The translations under genes and the position numbers were made by a program. Below are positions 33,917-43,039 of a DNA stretch of 64,000 bases, piece by piece. Under the pieces are notes generated by a model. That model was not told the origin of the DNA and did not search any database. It saw only the letters and a list, made by a program, of their open reading frames with translations. The stretch comes from Defluviibacillus sp043739385 (GTDB taxonomy: Bacteria > Pseudomonadota > Gammaproteobacteria > Burkholderiales > Burkholderiaceae_C), in the NCBI GenBank assembly GCA_043739385.1, contig JAYUED010000184.1:17388-81387 (forward strand), read 5' to 3'. Numbering within the stretch: position 1 is the stretch's first letter; every line of letters begins with the position of its first letter.

Positions 33917-34849
33917 TCAGAACGACCTGGCCTGCGCCAATACGCCCAACCGCGACGTGATGGCGAAGAACTCGGCCACGGTGTCCTCAATAATCCGCTG
34001 CGCCGATTTCACCGCATCGATCAAACCTACAGTTTGTCCGGCCAACGCAGGCGCTGCTTCCATATTGCCCTCAAAGTACACGCCCAAAATGCCTTGTAAG
34101 GCGCTGGCGGGCATCAAGCCCTCATCGTAAATCGCCTGAGTGCGTTCTGATTTCAAGGCACGGATGCAAGGCGAGGACTTTTTGTTCAGCACCCAGGTAC
34201 CAGTTTCCTTGGCATCCACAATGGCCTGCTTGTAGTTGGCATGGACGGGGCTTTCTAGGCAACTGACAAAGCGCGTCCCCATTTGAATCGCCTCAGCCCC
34301 CAGCGCAAACGCCGCCGCCATGCCACGACCATCGCAAATACCGCCTGCAGCAATCATCGGCACCTCGGTACGGGCGCGAATCGCTTGCAGCAGCACCAGC
34401 GTTGAGACTTCTTCTGGATTCTTGAAGCCGCCACCTTCAGCCCCCTCCACCACCAGGCCGTCGATGCCCGCATCGACGCATTTCATGGCCGCGTCCACTG
34501 TGGGAACCGCGTGGTAAACCACGATGCCGGCATCATGCAGCGGCTGTATAAATTTGGCCGGGCTACCCGCCGAGGTAGTGACGAATTTCACGCCAGAGGC
34601 GCAAACGAACTTCAGCATGGCGTCATCTTTGAGAAAGCGAATCGGCAAATTCACGCCAAACGGAAGACCCAGCGCGCTCATTTGAGTAATCTCACGCTGG
34701 CAGTTTTCAGTTTCACCCGACGAAGTTTCGATGATGCCCAAGCCGCCAGCGCGTGACACTGCCGAGGCCAGCGCAGTGCGTGCAATCCAGCCCATGGGGG
34801 CTTGAACGATAGGGTATTTGGCGCCAGTGTGAGCGAGAACGCGGTTCAT
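33917..34849 (-). CDS. nitronate monooxygenase / 2-nitropropane dioxygenase-like protein
   Basis: A 310-residue FMN-binding TIM-barrel protein. It starts MNRVLAHTGAKYPIVQAPMG (ATG 34849) and has the phosphate-binding GGICDGRGMAAAFALGAEAI QMGTRF block. Family members oxidise alkyl nitronates, but many homologues are FMN-dependent dehydrogenases or enoyl reductases, so the substrate is uncertain. A 25-residue upstream extension is not used. It neighbours an IclR gene on the same strand. Confidence 0.9.
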   Translation of the reverse strand: MNRVLAHTGAKYPIVQAPMGWIARTALASAVSRAGGLGIIETSSGETENCQREITQMSALGLPFGVNLPIRFLKDDAMLKFVCASGVKFVTTSAGSPAKFIQPLHDAGIVVYHAVPTVDAAMKCVDAGIDGLVVEGAEGGGFKNPEEVSTLVLLQAIRARTEVPMIAAGGICDGRGMAAAFALGAEAIQMGTRFVSCLESPVHANYKQAIVDAKETGTWVLNKKSSPCIRALKSERTQAIYDEGLMPASALQGILGVYFEGNMEAAPALAGQTVGLIDAVKSAQRIIEDTVAEFFAITSRLGVLAQARSF

Positions 34850-34940
34850 GGGATTCCAATGCAGCAGGGGTAAATAGGGGGGAACGCTGCGATTATGGGA
34901 AGCAGAGGTTAGCGGGGGTGTCACTGGGGTTACCCAGCCC

Positions 34941-35684
34941 TCACCCTACCTGCCCTGTCAGCCCCCGAGCAGCCTCAAGCACCGGCTTTACCCACCGCTC
35001 GTCATACCTGTGTGCGGGCATGGTCAGCGTCAGCGCTGCGGCCAGAGTGCCGTCTGCCTTGAATACCGGCGCAGATATTCCAGCCAACTCCGCACTCCTG
35101 TCCCCCACCACCGCGCAGTAGCCCTTCTCGCGCACTTTGGCGTAGAGGTTTTTATCTTTTGAAGCGAAAGTACTTGCTAGACCTGCGCCATAAGCGATCA
35201 AGATACGAGCGCCTGCCCCGCGATCCGAAGGCAGGATATCGCCAGCCTTAACGTGGTCGCGCAGAATGTTAGGCGAATCGACGCGGTAAAGACACAGGCG
35301 CTTCCAGTCGGGGCCAGCCCCCTGGCGCACGTGGTAGGCGGCGCTTTCGCCCGTGGCGGCGACCAACTGGCGCAGCACCGGCATCACCACGTGGTCTAAC
35401 GAAAAGGACGCGGTGTAGAGGCTACTGAGACGTGCCACCTCGCTTCCCAAACCATAGCGCCCATCGCTTGTGCGCTGTACGAAGCGAGCATGTTCCAGAG
35501 AAGCCAACAGGCGTAACACCGTGCTTTTGTACAAACGGGTACGTTCGGCCAATTCGGTTAACGACAGCGAGGCATCACCAGCTGTGAAGGCAGACAACAA
35601 CGTCAGCGCCCGGTCAACCGCTGCGGCACCACCAGGGGCGGCAGCGGTATCGGCGAGGGATTCAGTTAGGGCTTTACGGGGCAT
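34941..35684 (-). CDS. IclR family transcriptional regulator
   Basis: A 247-residue regulator. The N-terminal winged helix (about 20-80) includes AVDRALTLLSAFTAGDASLS LTELAERTRLYKSTVLRLL, and the C-terminal IclR effector domain (about 95-245) includes ARILIAYGAG and the Asp/Ser-rich pocket region near SAELAGISAPVF. It is divergent from the lyase/CoA-transferase/Bug operon at 35816, which it probably controls. Confidence 0.93.
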   Translation of the reverse strand: MPRKALTESLADTAAAPGGAAAVDRALTLLSAFTAGDASLSLTELAERTRLYKSTVLRLLASLEHARFVQRTSDGRYGLGSEVARLSSLYTASFSLDHVVMPVLRQLVAATGESAAYHVRQGAGPDWKRLCLYRVDSPNILRDHVKAGDILPSDRGAGARILIAYGAGLASTFASKDKNLYAKVREKGYCAVVGDRSAELAGISAPVFKADGTLAAALTLTMPAHRYDERWVKPVLEAARGLTGQVG

Positions 35685-35710
35685 AGAGGTTGACAGGCAG
35701 GTGAAAGCGT

Positions 35711-35764
35711 TTTAAATTCCAATAATTCCATTAAACAGAATTTAGTTCTATCTTACAGAATTTA
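35711..35764. promoter_or_regulatory. candidate IclR operator region
   Basis: The AT-rich gap between the IclR gene and the lyase gene holds two exact copies of acagaattta 20 bp apart (35735-35744 and 35755-35764) and paired attcc/aattcca elements at 35716-35730. Repeats spaced by about two helical turns suit a dimeric regulator. Assignment to IclR is by position only. Confidence 0.4.
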
Positions 35765-35815
35765 ATTAATGTCATCAAGCCCAGCAATTCAATCAAGCCC
35801 ATCAAGCTTAAGACC

Positions 35816-36757
35816 ATGACACCTTCGCACACCAACTCACAACCTACCGATGTACTCATCAGCGAAGTCGGCCTGCGTGACGGCCTGCAAAGCGTCTCAC
35901 GCACCATGGCGACGACGGACAAACTGCGCTGGATTGATGCTTTGGTCGCTTCAGGTCTGCGCGAACTGGAAGTCTGCTCCTTCGTCCCACCAGCGCTGCT
36001 GCCGCAAATGGCGGATGCTGCTGAGGTGGTGCGCCACGCCCTCACCCACCCTGGCGTCACAGTGATGGCCCTGGTGCCCAACCTGCGCGGCGCCGAGGTG
36101 GCGCTGAAGGCCGGCGTCCATAAGTTGACCATACCCGTATCCGCCAGCGCGGCGCATTCATTGGCCAATGTGCGCAAGACCCGTGAAGAGATGGTGACGG
36201 AGGTGCGGCGCATTGCGCGGCTGCGCGACGCCATCGCGCCACACGTGAAGATTGAAGCCGGCATTTCCACCGCCTTTGGCTGCACGCTACAGGGCGTGGT
36301 TGCTGAGGACGACGTCATCTGGCTGGCCGAACAATGCATCGTGGCAGGGGCAGACGAGTCAGGCCTATCAGACACCACCGGCCACGCTAACCCGATACAG
36401 GTCCGCCGCCTGTTCACACGCTTGCGGGCCGCCTTAGGCAACAAGGCGGGTGCCGCGCACATGCACAACACGCGGGGGCTGGGCTTGACGAACTGCCTCG
36501 CGGCGTATGACGCAGGTGTGCGTACGTTTGACGCCTCGCTGGGCGGCTTGGGTGGCTGCCCCTACGCACCGGGTGCATCAGGCAATGTCGTCACAGAGGA
36601 CTTGGTGTTCATGTTCGAGGCCAGTGGTATTTGCACGGGGGTGGACATCGCCCGGCTGATCGCCGCCCGCGAACCGCTCAAGGCTGGGCTGCCGGGTGAA
36701 CCCCTCTACGGAATGACACCAGAGGCAGGGCTGCCGCTGGGATTTTCAAAAAAATAA
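35816..36757 (+). CDS. HMG-CoA lyase-like protein
   Basis: A 313-residue TIM-barrel lyase of the HMGL/DRE family. Arg21 and Asp22 in VGLRDGLQ, the HxH metal motif (His215, His217) in AHMHNTRG, and the catalytic-loop Cys248 in GLGGCPYAPGASGN (with Asn257) are all present. In place of the usual HDTYG after the metal motif it has HNTRG (Asn218, Arg220), which marks a distinct subgroup and may change substrate. Expected reaction: cleavage of a 3-hydroxy-3-methyl acyl-CoA into acetyl-CoA and a ketoacid. It is first in an operon with a CoA-transferase and Bug proteins. Confidence 0.9.
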   Translation: MTPSHTNSQPTDVLISEVGLRDGLQSVSRTMATTDKLRWIDALVASGLRELEVCSFVPPALLPQMADAAEVVRHALTHPGVTVMALVPNLRGAEVALKAGVHKLTIPVSASAAHSLANVRKTREEMVTEVRRIARLRDAIAPHVKIEAGISTAFGCTLQGVVAEDDVIWLAEQCIVAGADESGLSDTTGHANPIQVRRLFTRLRAALGNKAGAAHMHNTRGLGLTNCLAAYDAGVRTFDASLGGLGGCPYAPGASGNVVTEDLVFMFEASGICTGVDIARLIAAREPLKAGLPGEPLYGMTPEAGLPLGFSKK

Positions 36758-36769
36758 TCTGATTTAACT

Positions 36770-37984
36770 ATGAAAAACGAAGCACTATCCGCAGAACCCA
36801 CAAGCACTAGACTGCCTTTACACGGTATACGTGTCGTCGAATTCACCCACATGGTCATGGGCCCCACCTGCGGCATGGTGCTGGCCGATCTAGGCGCCGA
36901 GGTCATCAAGGTCGAGCCGATCACCGGGGACAACACCCGCAAACTTATCGGCTCAGGTGCAGGTTTTTTTCCGATGTTCAACCGCAACAAAAAAAGCATC
37001 GCGCTGGATTTGCACCAGCCTGCGGGTATCGAAGCCGCGCTGCGTCTTGTGGCCACCGCCGATGTGGTGAGCGAGAACTTCAAACCCGGCACCATGAAAA
37101 AACTGGGACTGGACTACGCCAGCCTGACCAAGCTTAATGAGCAGCTGATTTACGTCAGCCACAAGGGCTTTCTGCCCGGCCCCTACGACCACCGCACTGC
37201 ACTCGATGAAGTGGTGCAAATGATGGGTGGCCTGGCCTATATGACGGGCCGCCCAGGTGATCCGATACGTGCAGGCACCAGCGTGAACGACATCATGGGC
37301 GGCATGTTTGGCGCTATTGGTGCCATGGCCGCACTGATGGCACGCGCCAAGACGGGCAAAGGCCAGGAAGTGCAGAGCGGCTTATTTGAAAACAACGTAT
37401 TTTTAGTAGCGCAGCACATGATGCAATTCGCCGTCACAGGCCAACCGGCCGCGCCTATGCCCAGCCGCATCTCGGCCTGGGCGATTTACGATGTGTTCAC
37501 GGTGAAGGGCGGCGAACAAATCTTTTTGGCCGTGGTGAGCGACACGCAATGGGCGATCTTTTGCGACGCCTTTGACTTTGCTGACCTGAAAGCCAACCCC
37601 CAACTTACCAGCAACAACGACCGCGTTCGCGCCCGCGAATGGCTGATGCAGGACTTGCGCCTCCGCTTGGCGAACTACAGCGCAGCGGAGCTTTCGGCCA
37701 AGTTTGAAGCGAACAGCTTGCCCTTTGCCCCCATAACCAGGCCTGAAGACCTGTTCCACGATCCGCACCTCAAACAAACCGGCGGACTGGCACCAATAAC
37801 CCTGCCCGATGGCCGCCCCAGCGAGACGATTCTGCTGCCGCTGATGATGGATTCGCAGCGATTGGGTATCCGTGCCAATCCGCCCCGATTAGGCGAGCAC
37901 AGCAACGAGCTACTGGCCAGTCTGGGCTATAGCGCTATAGAAATAAAAGCACTCTACGGCGACCAGATAAGCACAGGAGCTTGA
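36770..37984 (+). CDS. class III CoA-transferase (CaiB/BaiF family)
   Basis: A 404-residue family III CoA-transferase. The opening RVVEFTHMVMGPTCGMVLAD and the catalytic Asp174 in AGTSVNDIMGG are seen. It should move CoA from a donor such as succinyl-CoA onto a free organic acid. It lies 12 bp after the lyase, so the pair can activate and then cleave the same acid. A related but broken copy is at 44384-45563. Confidence 0.93.
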   Translation: MKNEALSAEPTSTRLPLHGIRVVEFTHMVMGPTCGMVLADLGAEVIKVEPITGDNTRKLIGSGAGFFPMFNRNKKSIALDLHQPAGIEAALRLVATADVVSENFKPGTMKKLGLDYASLTKLNEQLIYVSHKGFLPGPYDHRTALDEVVQMMGGLAYMTGRPGDPIRAGTSVNDIMGGMFGAIGAMAALMARAKTGKGQEVQSGLFENNVFLVAQHMMQFAVTGQPAAPMPSRISAWAIYDVFTVKGGEQIFLAVVSDTQWAIFCDAFDFADLKANPQLTSNNDRVRAREWLMQDLRLRLANYSAAELSAKFEANSLPFAPITRPEDLFHDPHLKQTGGLAPITLPDGRPSETILLPLMMDSQRLGIRANPPRLGEHSNELLASLGYSAIEIKALYGDQISTGA

Positions 37985-37988
37985 ATTC

Positions 37989-39002
37989 ATGATGAAACTT
38001 TCCGTAACTCTTACCGTAGATCTGGCCATAAATCTTGCAACAACCCTTGCTTTCGCCGCATTCACAGCACTGGTCACCGTGCCTGCCCAAGCCCAGAACC
38101 AGACCTACCCCGACAAACCCATCCGTATCGTCGTGCCCTACACAGCTGGCGGGGCTACCGATGCCGTCACGCGCTTGCTGACCGACAACATCACGCGAAC
38201 TACCCAATGGGCCTTCCTGGTGGACAACAAACCTGGCGGTAACGGCAACATCGGTCTGGACTTGGTCGCTAAAGCCAAACCCGACGGCTACACCCTGGGC
38301 ATGGGTCAAACCGCTAATTTGGCGATCAACCCCGCGCTGTTCACCAAAATGCCCTACGACGCGCTCAAGGACTTGGTGCCGGTGGCACTGGTCGCCAAAC
38401 AACCCGTGGTGATGGTTGTAGGTATGCACTCACCCTGGAAAACCTTTGCAGACGCCGTCACAGCCGCAAAAACCCATCCCGGCGAGATCAAACAAGCGCT
38501 GGCGGGCACTGGCACGCTGGGCCATTTAGCAGGGGAAATGCTGGCACGCAAAGCGGGACTGAAGCTGCTGAACATACCTTACAAAGGCGCGTCCCCTGCC
38601 CTCACCGATTTGATTGGCGGCCAAACCGACTTCATGTTTGGTACGCCGCAAGCGGTACTCAGCCTTATCAAAGGCGGTAAGCTGCGCGCCCTGGCCGTCA
38701 CGTCAAGCAAGCGCCTGACCGTTTTGCCAGATGTGCCCACGGTGGCCGAATCCGGCTACAAAGGCTTTGAAGCTGTGGACTGGAAAGCCTTGGTCGCCCC
38801 TGCAGGCACCCCGCCAGCCCTGGTGAAGCAACTGAACGCAGCAGTCGAAAAAGCCCTGTCCAGACCCGCAGCGCTGGCGCAACTGCTGGCCGAAGGCAGC
38901 GCGCCCATGTCAGGCACCGCGGCACAGGCCGCCCAATTCATTCAGATGGAGCACACCCGGTGGGGCACTGTGGTGCGCGAGGCGGAAATCAAGCCAGATT
39001 AA
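37989..39002 (+). CDS. Bug-family (TctC-like) periplasmic solute-binding protein
   Basis: A 337-residue periplasmic protein. Its signal peptide runs to VPAQA near residue 35. Mature start YPDKPIRIVVPYTAGGATDA is the Bug signature. The family binds carboxylates and amides for tripartite tricarboxylate transporters. It starts 4 bp after the CoA-transferase, so it is in the same operon. No TctA/TctB membrane genes are nearby, which is usual for the expanded Bug sets of Burkholderiales. Confidence 0.95.
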   Translation: MMKLSVTLTVDLAINLATTLAFAAFTALVTVPAQAQNQTYPDKPIRIVVPYTAGGATDAVTRLLTDNITRTTQWAFLVDNKPGGNGNIGLDLVAKAKPDGYTLGMGQTANLAINPALFTKMPYDALKDLVPVALVAKQPVVMVVGMHSPWKTFADAVTAAKTHPGEIKQALAGTGTLGHLAGEMLARKAGLKLLNIPYKGASPALTDLIGGQTDFMFGTPQAVLSLIKGGKLRALAVTSSKRLTVLPDVPTVAESGYKGFEAVDWKALVAPAGTPPALVKQLNAAVEKALSRPAALAQLLAEGSAPMSGTAAQAAQFIQMEHTRWGTVVREAEIKPD

Positions 39003-39059
39003 AGGCGCCGCTACACGCGTCTACAAGACAAAGTACCCCCCACTCAACCCTAAAGCACC

Positions 39060-40028
39060 ATGTCGAAACGACTCTACACCCTCGCACTCACTGCCCTCCT
39101 AGGCGCACCGTTTGCAACTTTGGCTCAAACCGTTTGGCCTGACAAGCCAGTGCGCATCGTCGTGCCTTACGCCCCCGGTGGCACGACCGACTTTGCTGCG
39201 CGCCAAATAGCGCAAAAGCTGACCGAGCAGACAGGTAAGTCCTTTTTTGTTGAGAACAAAACGGGCGCCTCAGGCACGATTGGCAGTAACTTTGTCGCCA
39301 AGGCTGCGCCTGATGGCAACACGTTTTTAACCAACGACACCACTTATGCCATGCTGCCCAGCCAGTTCGCCAAATTGCCGTGGGACCACGCCAACGACCT
39401 GATCCCCGTGACCACAATTGCTCTGACCCCGGTAGTGCTGATCGTCCCAGAGGCATCCCCTTACAAAACATTGCACGATCTGATCGATTTTGCGCAAAAA
39501 AATCCTGGCAAATTGAATTTTGGCTCTGGTGGCAACGGTAGCTCCACCCACCTTGCCGCTGAGGTGTTTAAGAAAGAAGGCAAGCTGTTCATCACCCACA
39601 TTCCCTACAAGGGTGCGGGTGACGCCATGATGGGCGCGATGGCAGGCCAAGTCGATGTGCTTATCACAGCAAGCCCAACGGCAATTCCTGTCGTTAAGGG
39701 CGGCAAGGTGCGTGCGTTGGCGGTGACGGGAGACAAGCGCTTGCCGTCACTGCCAAATGTACCGACGTTCAAAGAAGCAGGCATGCCAGGCTTTACCGTA
39801 ACCAACTGGTTTGGCATTGCCGCGCCTAAAGGCACACCCATTGACATCATTGCTAAATTCCAAAGCGAGGTAAAGAAAGCCATGATGGAGCCAGCTTTAC
39901 AGGACCGCTTTGCACAGCAGGGCGCCTTGCCAGGTGGCATTCCTTCCGCCGAATTCGCCGCGATGATCAAAAGGGACACTGCCAACTGGGGAGCCATTGC
40001 CCACAGTGCAGGCGTTAAACCAGAGTAA
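39060..40028 (+). CDS. Bug-family (TctC-like) periplasmic solute-binding protein
   Basis: A 322-residue second Bug protein. Signal peptide MSKRLYTLALTALLGAPFAT ends at LAQ-TVWP, followed by DKPVRIVVPYAPGGTTDFAA. It is diverged from the preceding Bug protein, so a separate ligand or a different chirality is likely. It starts 57 bp after the first and 6 bp before the SMP-30 gene. Confidence 0.95.
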   Translation: MSKRLYTLALTALLGAPFATLAQTVWPDKPVRIVVPYAPGGTTDFAARQIAQKLTEQTGKSFFVENKTGASGTIGSNFVAKAAPDGNTFLTNDTTYAMLPSQFAKLPWDHANDLIPVTTIALTPVVLIVPEASPYKTLHDLIDFAQKNPGKLNFGSGGNGSSTHLAAEVFKKEGKLFITHIPYKGAGDAMMGAMAGQVDVLITASPTAIPVVKGGKVRALAVTGDKRLPSLPNVPTFKEAGMPGFTVTNWFGIAAPKGTPIDIIAKFQSEVKKAMMEPALQDRFAQQGALPGGIPSAEFAAMIKRDTANWGAIAHSAGVKPE

Positions 40029-40034
40029 GCAACC

Positions 40035-40958
40035 ATGTGGAACCTCAGCTTTACCCCACCTCAAACCCTCGACGCAAACCGGCTGACACGTTTGCCCGAT
40101 CACTTCCGCCAACCCTGCCGTACCGACTGGGTGGACGCCAACAAACCAGGCCATGTCATGGACTGCTTTTTGGAAGGCCCTGTATTTGACCGCGCTGGGA
40201 ATCTGTATGTCACCGACATTCCCTACGGCCGCATCTTTCGTATCAGCCCCGCGCTGGACTGGACTTTGATCGCGCAATACGATGGCTGGCCCAACGGACT
40301 GGCCATCCACGCTGACGGCAGCCTGTGGATAGCGGACTATAAAAAGGGCATCCTCCGCCTTGACCTTGCCACAGGCCATATCGTCACCGTACTTGGTCAC
40401 CGCAACAGTGAAGCCTTCAAAGGCGTCAACGACCTGACGTTTGACCACCACGGAAACCTCTACTTCACCGACCAAGGACAAACCGGTTTACATGACCCGA
40501 CAGGCCGTGTTTACAGGCTGGGAACGGACGGGCGTCTCGACAAACTGCTGGACAACGCCCCCAGCCCCAACGGTTTGGTGCTGGATGCTTTGGGTAAAAC
40601 ACTGTTTGTCGCCATGACACGTGGCAACCAGATCTGGCGCGCGCCACTTTTGCAAGATGGATCACTTAGCAAGGTCGGGGCGTTTCAAACCTTCTTTGGC
40701 ACCAGCGGGCCAGATGGAATGGCGATGACCGAAGGTGGCGAATTGGTCGTCGCCCACGCCAGCTTGGGTGCCGCGTTTGTGCTCAACGCGCGAGGTGAAG
40801 TCACACACTTGATTCGCAGCCTTGTGGGCACAACCGTGACCAATGTGGCCTTCAAGCCAAGTACGCACGATGTGGTCATGACCGAATCAGCCAGTGGCAG
40901 CATCTTGCTCGCAACATTGCCACAAACAGGTCAACCCCTGTATTCACATAGCGGCTAA
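40035..40958 (+). CDS. SMP-30/gluconolactonase-family protein
   Basis: A 307-residue six-bladed beta-propeller of the SMP-30/LRE family, probably a metal-dependent lactonase. It shows the metal-binding Glu in LEGPVFDRAGNLYVTDIPYG, the NGLAIHADGSLWIADY and SPNGLVLDALGKTLFVAM repeats, and SGPDGMAMTEGGELVVA. No signal peptide, so it is cytosolic. It is last in the lyase/CoA-transferase/Bug operon, suggesting that the compound taken up can form, or arrive as, a lactone. Confidence 0.92.
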   Translation: MWNLSFTPPQTLDANRLTRLPDHFRQPCRTDWVDANKPGHVMDCFLEGPVFDRAGNLYVTDIPYGRIFRISPALDWTLIAQYDGWPNGLAIHADGSLWIADYKKGILRLDLATGHIVTVLGHRNSEAFKGVNDLTFDHHGNLYFTDQGQTGLHDPTGRVYRLGTDGRLDKLLDNAPSPNGLVLDALGKTLFVAMTRGNQIWRAPLLQDGSLSKVGAFQTFFGTSGPDGMAMTEGGELVVAHASLGAAFVLNARGEVTHLIRSLVGTTVTNVAFKPSTHDVVMTESASGSILLATLPQTGQPLYSHSG

Positions 40959-41215
40959 AAGTGTTGGATATCACACGACCTTACACGCGCCACTGGCGCA
41001 GGCTGTGCGATAGAGACCATTCATCTGGGGGGCAATCATCGGTTACGCCTCATGTCATCTCCAGTACCGAGTGGCGTAGCGTACGCATTCCCGGAACGGC
41101 GATGGCTTCGGATGGCATTTGTGACCCCTAACGAAATGTAGGCGGCCGCCTAACCTGGCATTACCTGTTTGGATTAACGGCGCTCAGCAAAGCTCAGCAA
41201 ATAAAACAGACCGCC

Positions 41216-42832
41216 TCACGACCTTGCCAGCAAGGCCACTACAGGCACTGGCGCATGAAGGGCAAAAGAAGCCGATGTCATTGCTCGGGCACTGGATGTG
41301 CCAGTCAGTTTGAACGTAGACACCAGTGCAGACAAGCGCTGGGCCTGCTCACGCAGACTCTCCGCCGCAGCGGCAGACTGCTCGACCAGCGCCGCATTTT
41401 GTTGCGTCATCTGATCAAGTGCTATCACCGCCGTGTTCACTTGTGAAATACCATCGTTTTGTACCGATGAAGCCAGAGAAATCTCCCCCATGATGTGGGA
41501 TACACGCTGCACAGAACTCACAATTTCGGTCATTGTTCTGCCAGCCTCGACTACCAGCTTGGATCCAGAATCCACTTTGTCAACCGAGATACCAATCAAG
41601 CTTTTGATTTCTTTGGCGGCCTGAGCCGATCGCCCCGCCAGACTGCGCACTTCGCTTGCCACCACTGCAAACCCTCGCCCCTGCTCGCCGGCGCGGGCGG
41701 CCTCAACAGCGGCGTTCAACGCCAGAATATTGGTCTGGAACGCAATGCCGTCAATGACACCGATGATGTCGGAAATTTTGCGTGCACTGGTGTTGATCTC
41801 CTCCATGGTGGACACCACCTGTGCGACCACGGCCCCACCACGCGCAGCTACCTGAGAGGCCGATGCCGCCAGTTGATTAGCCTGAAGCACAGCATCAGTA
41901 GCCTGACGAACTGTACCTGTCAGCTGGTCTGTGGAGGCTGCTGCCCCCTGCAAACTGGAGGCAGTCTGTTCGGTTCGGTTGGCAAGATCTTGGTTGCCAG
42001 TTGCGATCTCGGTGCTGGCAATTCGAATGGAATCGGAGGAGTCGCGAACCGTCGAGATAGTTTGGTTCAGCTGTGCAGTCATGGCGTTTAACGCACGCAT
42101 CAAGTCACCGACTTCATCCTGGCGGTCACTGGACGCATCCAGATTCAAATTGCCGTGGGCAACTTGGTTGGCCACCTCAGCCGCACGTGCGAGTTCAGCC
42201 ACTATTTTTCGCTGCATAAGCCAAGACAACCCCACAGCAACGCAAGCAGCCAGAAAGCTTAACGCGGCCAATATCCTATTGGTCGTGCGTGAGCGCTGCT
42301 CGGAAGCCTCAATAGATGCATCGGACACTGACTCAACGCGGGTCACGATAGCGTCCATAGCTTGTGCTGCGGCGACAAACGTTGCATCGGCAGTCCGCAT
42401 GGAGGCGATACCGGTAGCAGGATCACCTGCCGCAATTTCAATACAAGCGTCAGCCTGGCCCGCGTACTTGTCGATGCGCAGGTTCAAATCGGTCACAGCG
42501 CTGCGCAATTCAGTGCTGCCGTCCGCTGAAACAAGCGCTCCCACCACTTTTTTGATGCCCTGTAGCTGCTGAGTTTGGTCAACCCGTATCGCCTTGATCT
42601 GGGACTCATCCATTGACCCAATGACTGAGATGGTGCGGTACACACGGGTATGCACCTGGGCCAGCTTCTGTTGTGCAGCGCTAATTGTTTTGAAGTCTTC
42701 CAAGCTGGCCTTGGAGCTTTCCAACTCTTTGTGGGAGTTCTGGCTCGTCAGCATCGCATTGATTTGCCCCGAAACCAACAAAACAAGCGCCGTCAAAAGC
42801 GGTGCGGCGAGCAATTTCATTCCCAACTTCAT
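41216..42832 (-). CDS. methyl-accepting chemotaxis protein
   Basis: A 538-residue chemoreceptor. The start is ATG 42832 (MKLGMKLLAAPLLTALVLLV). The first membrane segment is at about 7-24, then a periplasmic four-helix-bundle sensor (about 30-185), the second membrane segment (about 190-212), HAMP (RKIVAELARAAEVANQVAHG) and the cytoplasmic signalling hairpin. The hairpin tip is DGIAFQTNILALNAAVEAAR AGEQGRGFAVVA. It is Tsr/Tar-like in layout; the ligand is not predictable. No che genes lie nearby. Confidence 0.95.
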   Translation of the reverse strand: MKLGMKLLAAPLLTALVLLVSGQINAMLTSQNSHKELESSKASLEDFKTISAAQQKLAQVHTRVYRTISVIGSMDESQIKAIRVDQTQQLQGIKKVVGALVSADGSTELRSAVTDLNLRIDKYAGQADACIEIAAGDPATGIASMRTADATFVAAAQAMDAIVTRVESVSDASIEASEQRSRTTNRILAALSFLAACVAVGLSWLMQRKIVAELARAAEVANQVAHGNLNLDASSDRQDEVGDLMRALNAMTAQLNQTISTVRDSSDSIRIASTEIATGNQDLANRTEQTASSLQGAAASTDQLTGTVRQATDAVLQANQLAASASQVAARGGAVVAQVVSTMEEINTSARKISDIIGVIDGIAFQTNILALNAAVEAARAGEQGRGFAVVASEVRSLAGRSAQAAKEIKSLIGISVDKVDSGSKLVVEAGRTMTEIVSSVQRVSHIMGEISLASSVQNDGISQVNTAVIALDQMTQQNAALVEQSAAAAESLREQAQRLSALVSTFKLTGTSSARAMTSASFALHAPVPVVALLARS

Positions 42833-43039
42833 CGTGTGTCTCCTAAGGGCAGAGGGCAGCTGGAGGCGCAGTTCAAACTGCACCACCAACCACAAAGCAG
42901 CCATAAATATTAGTTATGCCCGCATGTTATCCATCCTTAACCAATTGTGAGCGACATAAAAATTCAACCATTTGGAACCATGCACCATTATTTTCAGGGG
43001 ACAAAAATACGGCTCTAAGGTCAGTAGCGAAATCAAAAC

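Noticed and set aside
39897..40481. 194-codon minus-strand frame across Bug and SMP-30 genes
   Set aside because: Runs antisense across two clear genes and their junction; no motif.
41139..41152. Perfect 14-bp palindrome taggcggccgccta between SMP-30 and the chemoreceptor
   Set aside because: A single short GC palindrome with no T-run and no partner; no function can be argued.
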